Assembly (NCBI GenBank): GCA_013115135.1
Contig: JABANP010000946.1
Coordinates: forward strand, 1 to 10,984
Reading direction: 5' to 3'
DNA length: 10,984 nt
Origin: Perkinsus olseni
Taxonomy: Eukaryota; Perkinsozoa; Perkinsida; Perkinsidae
A model generated the notes under the pieces. It was not told the DNA's origin. It worked only from the letters and a program-made list of their open reading frames with translations, and made no database searches. Positions 6,515 to 10,984 of this stretch are shown one piece after another (position 1 is the stretch's first letter; each line of letters opens with the position of its first letter). A program made the position numbers and the translations under genes.

Positions 6515-7009
6515 ATGGTCATATCCCGCTTGTCCGATCAAGCCTCAAGCGAGCCTTCACATCAGCTACCAAATGTACAACCCCCACCAAGGGAAGTGAA
6601 CGGGACTGCAGGAATTGTGACTAACGGATCAGGACAAGAGAGCCCCTTTGATGTACTGATTGCGGATGGCTGCAAACGTAAACGTAGGAGGCCTACTCAT
6701 AAGCCCCCAGCGCTCAAGCGAGCGAAGACTGATGTGACACCGCTACTTCCAACGAGGTCAGTGGCCGAAACCTTCTGCACGAACCAGAGTGGAAGCTCAT
6801 CTTCCAGTGCATCTGTTGCTTATCCAGGCTGGATCCTCCAGCTGTTGGCTCGCATCTTGATCTCCCTCCAGGCGTGGGGGCAACTCTCTCCAAGAGCGTC
6901 TAGTTTCCTGACTTATCACCACCGATGTAATGAAACGCTACGAATTCATGCGTCATGGCACGGATTTATGCAGGTCCTCGGCGCGATATGGATTCGAGTG
7001 GCTAATTGA
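6515..7009 (+). CDS. Doubtful hypothetical protein with a basic, NLS-like stretch
   Basis: A 164-codon frame from an ATG to TGA. I recognise no family. The first 100 or so residues are polar and low in complexity (Ser, Pro, Gly), with a basic run CKRKRRRPTHKPPALKRAK near residues 53-71 that would serve as a bipartite nuclear localisation signal, and a poly-Ser tract near 92-98. The last third (from about YPGWILQLL) reads less like protein and may be intron or non-coding. It could be an exon of a larger gene interrupted upstream by the hAT insertion, or chance. No neighbouring exon could be joined to it. Confidence 0.25.
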   Translation: MVISRLSDQASSEPSHQLPNVQPPPREVNGTAGIVTNGSGQESPFDVLIADGCKRKRRRPTHKPPALKRAKTDVTPLLPTRSVAETFCTNQSGSSSSSASVAYPGWILQLLARILISLQAWGQLSPRASSFLTYHHRCNETLRIHASWHGFMQVLGAIWIRVAN

Positions 7010-7105
7010 GTGACTGATTCACTGGACTGATTTAACCGCAAATATTAGAAGTTATAACTCGGAACTAGCTCTCAAGGTGCGTCGCTGCAGCAGTGGCGCA
7101 GGACT

Positions 7106-7127
7106 CCAACAAGCTGTTGGTAACAAC
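7106..7127. repeat. Alternating palindrome triplet
   Basis: CCAACA (7106-7111) pairs with TGTTGG (7115-7120) over loop AGC. GTTG (7116-7119) can pair instead with CAAC (7124-7127). Confidence 0.55.
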
Positions 7128-7186
7128 TGCTTGCGACTCGTAGCTGTCGTCAACAACTACTGAACTTTCTACATTCCGCTGTTTCT

Positions 7187-7203
7187 AATAGAAACTTTCT
7201 ATT
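7187..7203. repeat. Perfect hairpin
   Basis: AATAGAA (7187-7193) pairs with TTCTATT (7197-7203) over loop ACT. Confidence 0.55.
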
Positions 7204-7338
7204 GCAAATATCAGCCGTGCGGTTCAGTGGTACGTGAGCTGTAGTCTGCTCAGCGTGTTTCTCTGCGCAGCAGTTTTGCATAAGTAAGTCACTAAGAGTG
7301 GCAAGATCAAACCTTGAAGGTTTCGGGGAATTTCGGGA

Positions 7339-7360
7339 TGGTCTGCCAGACCAGGTCTGG
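7339..7360. repeat. Alternating palindrome triplet (GGTCTG half-sites)
   Basis: Two overlapping perfect 7+1+7 palindromes: TGGTCTG-C-CAGACCA (7339-7353) and CCAGACC-A-GGTCTGG (7346-7360). The three half-sites alternate in orientation and have one-base spacers. Confidence 0.7.
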
Positions 7361-7432
7361 TGCCTGATATACAACAGATCTGGTTGGAAGTTAGAAGTAA
7401 AAGCTCTCGTGCCATTCATCTGTATATTCTTC

Positions 7433-7454
7433 GTCAGCGCCGCTGACTCAGCGG
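7433..7454. repeat. Alternating palindrome triplet (CAGCG half-sites)
   Basis: Two overlapping perfect 7+1+7 palindromes: GTCAGCG-C-CGCTGAC (7433-7447) and CCGCTGA-C-TCAGCGG (7440-7454). The architecture and size match 7339-7360 although the bases differ. Confidence 0.7.
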
Positions 7455-7474
7455 GATTATTCCACAAGGATACA

Positions 7475-7510
7475 CCCTGACCGTCAGGGCCTGAAACCCT
7501 CAGCCTGAAG
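7475..7510. repeat. Alternating palindrome run (CCTGA half-sites)
   Basis: CCCTGAC-C-GTCAGGG (7475-7489) is a perfect 7+1+7 palindrome. TCAGG within it also pairs with CCTGA (7490-7494), centred on one G. A further CTCAG/CTGA pair follows near 7500-7508, so the alternation continues for four or five half-sites. Confidence 0.65.
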
Positions 7511-7515
7511 CGGAA

Positions 7516-7597
7516 TGTCACAATGTGTAGGGCAACATGTTGCGCGTAGCGTAAAATAGCGGTGCGCCCGGGAGTTGATCCCTAGGTGTGACAACCA
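7516..7597. repeat. 82-nt inverted-repeat-bounded segment, tRNA-like ends
   Basis: TGTCACA (7516-7522) pairs perfectly with TGTGACA (7587-7593), which is followed by A-CCA, as in a tRNA acceptor stem with discriminator and CCA. Inside are the 12-bp palindrome GCAACATGTTGC (7532-7543) and GGGAGTTGATCCC, only loosely like a T-arm. No acceptable anticodon arm or A box is visible, so it is not called a tRNA; a decayed tRNA-derived element is possible. Confidence 0.35.
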
Positions 7598-7750
7598 GCG
7601 AGCCACACCTTTGCCACCACAGTGCGAATAAATTGATCGAATAATTCCTGAACACGAGAGACGAGACGTACAAGAAACACGAAGACTCAGCGAGCAACGA
7701 TGTCAACAGGTCTAGGCGAAGGCGACTGGACGTATAGGCGCGGCGAACAT

Positions 7751-7802
7751 TCAACGAGCAGCAATTCAACGAGCAGCAATTCAACGAACAATCAACGAGC
7801 AG
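7751..7802. repeat. Tandem repeat, 15-bp unit
   Basis: TCAACGAGCAGCAAT occurs twice in direct tandem (7751-7765, 7766-7780), followed by two shortened copies, TCAACGAACAA (7781-7791) and TCAACGAGCAG (7792-7802). Confidence 0.8.
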
Positions 7803-7968
7803 ACGTACGAGAAGCGCTAGGTGACGAGTGAGCGAGAGGATCCAACGCGGCGAACCAAAAGAAAAATTTCCTCGGAACCGGCCCGGAAGACCTTCTCACG
7901 CCGAGTTCCGCTCCTTACAACCACGAACGCAACATATCGTTGCTACCACTTTGGTCGATTACGGGGGC

Positions 7969-7985
7969 GCGCGAATAGCTCGCGC
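7969..7985. repeat. GC-rich hairpin
   Basis: GCGCGA (7969-7974) pairs with TCGCGC (7980-7985) over loop ATAGC. Confidence 0.5.
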
Positions 7986-8375
7986 ACAAACGATGCTTGC
8001 TACGCTTGCTTGAACTTGCTCCAGGCAAAGCCCGGACCTTCACTGATTACAGAGTATCTCAGTGACTCTGTGACTGACGTGACCGATCCAATTGCGTGGT
8101 GTCCGGCGGTGCTGCGGTATTGCCCATTCCCCAGTACTTGGCGATAATGACATTGGTCATTCCCTGCCACTAGCACTCCGGAATTAATACTACCTCTTGT
8201 GGCTATCTTTTCGCGATGAATCTCGTGTCGGGTTGCGAGTCGGTACTTACGCGAGCAGCCCAGGGTGAACTCGAAGCTAGTTGTCGCGAATCACCACACG
8301 CGTCGGGTTGGCAGGAATTCTGGGAAGTCCATCAGAGCTTGCCCCGCGACACCGCTGATAGAAGTTCTTCTCATT

Positions 8376-10984
8376 ATGGACGAACCACCGGTTGCTACTT
8401 CATGTGGTGGTGATTGTGTGCATGCGCATGGTCGCATTACGGGCGGTACAACACGTGGAAGCTCGGCCGACTCCGTCGAGCAGATAACAGCAGAGGCAGA
8501 GCATCGTTCAATAGCCGGTTCTCAGCTCAAAGCATTGCTCATGAAGGATTACCGTCTCAAGAAACGCCACCCTGTCGCAACCATAATGGAGCTATGTTGC
8601 CCAGTACGATCGGCTAGATCGGCAAGTAGAGGTGCAGGCATTGATTCAGGTCTTCATGGTGCTGCTGGTTACAGTACTTCCTATCCTATTCGGCATTAAT
8701 CTCAGCCTCGTCACTTCTGGCGAGGAGACCCGATTGAAGGCCGAGCTCACTCCCGAGTAACCACCGCCAATCCTCGACACAATCATACATTCTCTTCGAT
8801 CGCTAGACGAGTTTTGCAATAAGTTTAAACCACCCGCAAAACCCTCCTGAGCTCGCCCCTATGGATTTTCCGCCACATTTTACAAGGTTATCTTAGTCAG
8901 GCAAATGAACAACATGAACGCTCTGATTGGCATTAACGTCACGGCTCCTGAGCCGCGCACGTCGGTCGAAGTGTTCAGCGACCTCGTTGAGATTGAGAAT
9001 CACGCTACCCAACAACAGAGCCCATTGTAAGGCATTGAGCTCCCCCTGATCTGTCGGCATCGTGCCTGTTTCACAAGTATACTTTAATTAAGGCAACTTG
9101 AGGTCCTTAAGTTCAGGAGTTACTTGCATTCAAACAGCGCATTTGCCCCTGAGAAGCAGGCCCATTATTAACCTTCACTTCTTCGATTTTTGCCTATTAT
9201 GTATGCATTCCGTCTTGCGTAATCGGGACATTCTGATAAATATTATCAGCGTATCGTGGGCCATATTCAGGTTCTGGATCTTCAATAGAGCGACTCTTTC
9301 TTGGATGGGCAACTCTTGCTGGTGCAAAACACTCCCTATCGTTGGTTCCGTTTCTGAGGATCTCGCCACTTACCTCGCAAGCATGTACACAGCCTATGTC
9401 CATTCGTATCACTCTACAGCGAAGAAACACAACCTTCATCGTTTCAGCCAGCTCTCAGTAGAACTTACTGACTGGAATGTGCGAGTCATGTCCCATGTGA
9501 TCCAGGCCTCGCCCAAGCCCGTGTGGATAGGCCTCATATCAGCAGGCTTACCGTACTTCACTACGCCTAGCCAGTTCGCCAAGAGTAACATCTCAAAGAA
9601 TTTAATCGGCATTGGAAATAACGAGACATGCTTGGAAGGCTTCAGAGTGGAAGATATATCATGCTTGACCAGCAAGAAATGCTACGACCGCGTCCTCACG
9701 ACACGATGCGGCTGCAGTGCAAACGATGTACACCTCATGTTCGAGGTACGAGAAATCGTCATCACTGAGGCTCTCAAGATGCGCCATAAAGGTTACCTCA
9801 ACACGGTATTTGTGCCAGTTTGTGGGTCTACCACTGATGAAGGACCGCACTTCGAACCGTACGAAACTGTGGAAGAAGTAGAAGCCGTGATGAACCTGGC
9901 AAACTACGGCAGGCCTCGCAACTCGAGCGGAGAGGATTCTCATGAGCAACTCTGCGGAGCCATCGTTATCAATGATGGCAGCGACGACGGCTTGAGGGCA
10001 ACCATTCGACTGGACAGCACCTGGCTCTCCTCAAGTGGTGCACAGTTCTATCTGTGGATCACAAAGGAACAGCATACTCCAAGCAGGATGGGAATGCATG
10101 CCAACTACTCTAAACCTCACTCTGCCAAGTCCTGGTATATGCGTCAAGGTTTTCTGGCTCTACAGCTTCTCGTTGGCCGCTTCTTCGAGCATCGCCATGT
10201 GGGCGACCTCAAAAACCTCACAGAGAGCGATTACGTTCTTGAGTGGACCGAGCTTGACCGTTACAGATTCGTTCCCTTCCCATCAGCACCTCATCCGTCA
10301 AGCCCTGGCCTCGAGAGTTTAGTTAACCTCTACGACCTCTCGTACTGGGCGTTTGCCTTTGTTGTGGCTGTACAGGCAGAGGAGATAGTCAGAGAACGTG
10401 AACGTAGACACTTCATGAGGATCAGTGGTGGCCTGGAAGATTGGGCGTACCACACTGCCCTGTTCGTATCCATTTCGGTTACCTGCGCCGTCTCCAGCTC
10501 GCTCATGACTATCACTGTCATCACCTTGGTCTTCCACAACTCACACTTTCTGGCAACATTCCTTCTATTGTTCGTGATCGGCCTTGCCTCCGCCGCATTC
10601 GCCTTAGCTGGCTCTGCGTTTTTCTCCTCCGAGCGACAAGCAGTTCTCATTGTGTTTCTCATTTACGGAGGCACGGCTTTTATCATCGAGGTGAGTCCTT
10701 ACTCAGCAACAGCTGAGTCACTCTCACTTCGATACATAGCTATAATGAGGCTGCTGCTGCACACCTTCTTCCCTTCAGGTGAAGATAAACCCAGGTTTTT
10801 GTATTCTACCCGGAGCAGCAGCTCACGTGGCAATAAGGCTCATGGTTTACCTTGAGATAGCTCAGCACGGGGCAACTTTCGATAATTACTAGGAGGAAGT
10901 GTGGGGTGTCACTCCCGCTGGTCTCGTGTTCATCCTCCTGTTGTCAACTATTATGTGCTGGTGTGTCTTCTATTACGCTGAGCA
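8376..10984 (+). CDS. ABCA-type ABC transporter, N-terminal half, multi-exon, runs off the window
   Basis: ABCA proteins are full-size membrane transporters, mostly of lipids, with two repeats of membrane domain plus ATPase; only the first membrane domain is visible here. The start chosen is the ATG at 8376 (A at -3, G at +4). Exon 1 (8376-8603) carries the family signature QLKALLMKDYRLKKRHPVAT just before TM1. Exon 2 (8650-8756) gives TM1 (FMVLLVTVLPILFGINLSL). Exon 3 (8901-9026) continues the large non-cytosolic loop. Exon 4, starting somewhere between about 9100 and 9330, runs to 10778. It holds a Cys-rich loop with N-glycosylation sequons (NETC, NSSG, NYSK, NLTE), the family motif YMRQGFLALQLLVGRFF, and four hydrophobic segments between about 10330 and 10692, with the conserved cytosolic link RERERRHFMRISGGLEDWAY. 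Exon 5 from 10819 adds TPAGLVFILLLSTI. No nucleotide-binding domain is reached. An in-frame TAG at 10890 is discussed separately. The family call is firm; the substrate is unknown. Confidence 0.85.
8604..8649 (+). other. Intron 1 of the ABCA gene (46 nt)
   Basis: GTACGA...ATTCAG, phase 0. Removing it joins MELCCP to VFMVLLVTVLP, restoring the unbroken ABCA signature followed by TM1. Without splicing the upstream frame leaves the family pattern at once. Confidence 0.8.
8757..8900 (+). other. Intron 2 of the ABCA gene (144 nt)
   Basis: GTAACC...TTAGTCAG, phase 2. Removal eliminates two in-frame stops (TAA 8758, TGA 8848) and yields LKAELTPEQMNNMNALIG. The interior reads partly like protein in the same frame, so a mutated exon is the alternative explanation. 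Confidence 0.6.
9027..9270 (+). other. Intron 3 of the ABCA gene, acceptor uncertain
   Basis: The donor GTAAGG at 9027 is the best splice donor in the gene and covers the frame's TAA at 9028. Several acceptors with the correct phase exist (G at 9102, 9159, 9249, 9270). The one at 9270 (CCATATTCAG) has a good tract, but I cannot decide between them. The open frame running back to a TTG at 9098 is not evidence of coding there. Confidence 0.5.
9233..9249. repeat. Perfect hairpin inside the probable intron
   Basis: CTGATAA (9233-9239) pairs with TTATCAG (9243-9249) over loop ATA. It lies in or at the edge of the uncertain third intron and contains the CTGA/TCAG core seen in other palindromes of the window. 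Confidence 0.5.
10779..10818 (+). other. Intron 4 of the ABCA gene (40 nt)
   Basis: GTGAAG...GGAGCAG, phase 1. Splicing joins LLLHTFFPS to AAHVAIRLM, matching the ABCA pattern between the last membrane segments. An acceptor three bases earlier (10815) would also keep the frame and add one Ala. Unspliced, the frame ends at 10855 in unrelated residues. Confidence 0.75.
10845..10892 (+). other. Candidate 48-nt intron containing an in-frame TAG
   Basis: GTTTAC...TTACTAG is a GT-AG segment of 16 codons in phase 0 whose last triplet is the in-frame TAG (10890). Splicing it out would join AIRLM to EEVWGVTPAG and remove the stop. However, the segment itself encodes IAQHGATFDN, which fits the ABCA family pattern, so it may instead be exon with a nonsense mutation. 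Confidence 0.4.

Larger units (their letters stand above)
7010..8375. other. Non-coding region with palindrome clusters and a tandem repeat
   Basis: No gene is supported on either strand. Small open frames (for example 7150-7521 and 7518-7784 on -, 7821-8147 on +) lack motifs and partly consist of translated repeats. The region holds alternating palindromes between 7106 and 7510, a tRNA-like inverted repeat at 7516-7597, a 15-bp tandem repeat at 7751-7802 and a hairpin at 7969-7985. The last few hundred bases probably include the 5' flank and leader of the transporter gene at 8376. Confidence 0.5.

Noticed and set aside
6141..6599. Overlapping ORFs on both strands around the right hAT end
   Set aside because: They translate GC-rich terminal repeats and cross the element boundary, with no motif.
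7516..7597. Functional tRNA gene
   Set aside because: The acceptor-like stem and CCA are present, but there is no 5-bp anticodon stem with a 7-nt loop, no proper T-loop TTCRA and no A box.
7518..7784. 88-codon - strand ORF
   Set aside because: Its start is a translation of the 15-bp tandem repeat, and no domain follows.
9098..9270. N-terminal part of the 585-codon frame as transporter coding sequence
   Set aside because: The frame opens at a TTG and the residues show no ABCA resemblance; a donor at 9027 suggests this is intron.
8757..10892. Reassigned stop codons in the ABCA gene
   Set aside because: TAA, TGA and TAG all occur in the frame, and reassigning all three is implausible. GT-AG introns explain at least three of the stops.
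1..10984. CRISPR array, rRNA, bacterial operon or phage genes
   Set aside because: No regularly spaced repeats, rRNA motifs, Shine-Dalgarno-led gene runs or phage proteins are visible.

Overview
The window looks like nuclear DNA of a eukaryotic microbe. It holds a gag-protease-RT retroelement remnant, a hAT DNA transposon with its ends and target duplication, and the 5' half of an ABCA-type ABC transporter interrupted by very short GT-AG introns (40-50 nt, plus one of about 144 nt). I see no bacterial operon layout, ribosome binding sites, CRISPR or rRNA. My best guess is an alveolate protist such as Perkinsus, from the short introns and the style of the retroelement polyprotein. That is inference; no sequence here proves the genus.

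Layout. 1-629: non-coding and rich in foldbacks, including an 80-nt cloverleaf-like structure at 400-479. 630-3319: LTR-type retroelement remnant on the + strand. Its open frame runs through gag, a zinc knuckle, an aspartic protease and the first half of reverse transcriptase, then breaks before the YxDD catalytic box; RNase H and integrase are absent. 3320-3722: non-coding, with a chain of hairpins. 3723-6413: a hAT element (3731-6405) with an exact 8-bp target duplication (TAGGGCTT), imperfect terminal inverted repeats and a transposase on the - strand. The transposase has all recognisable hAT motifs but is split by a frameshift inside its N-terminal zinc finger. 6414-8375: mostly non-coding, with one doubtful 164-codon ORF (6515-7009) and several clusters of alternating palindromes. 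8376-10984: multi-exon ABCA transporter gene, + strand, running off the right edge before the nucleotide-binding domain.

The three coding units are unrelated: two are mobile elements and the third is a host gene. The most unusual signal is in the non-coding DNA. Short perfect palindromes recur there as half-site / inverted half-site / half-site triplets with spacers as short as one base. At least seven such loci occur (about 200, 3572, 3676, 7106, 7339, 7433 and 7475), and many share a CTGA/TCAG core. I found no family that explains them. I did not scan the coding regions for foldbacks with the same care.
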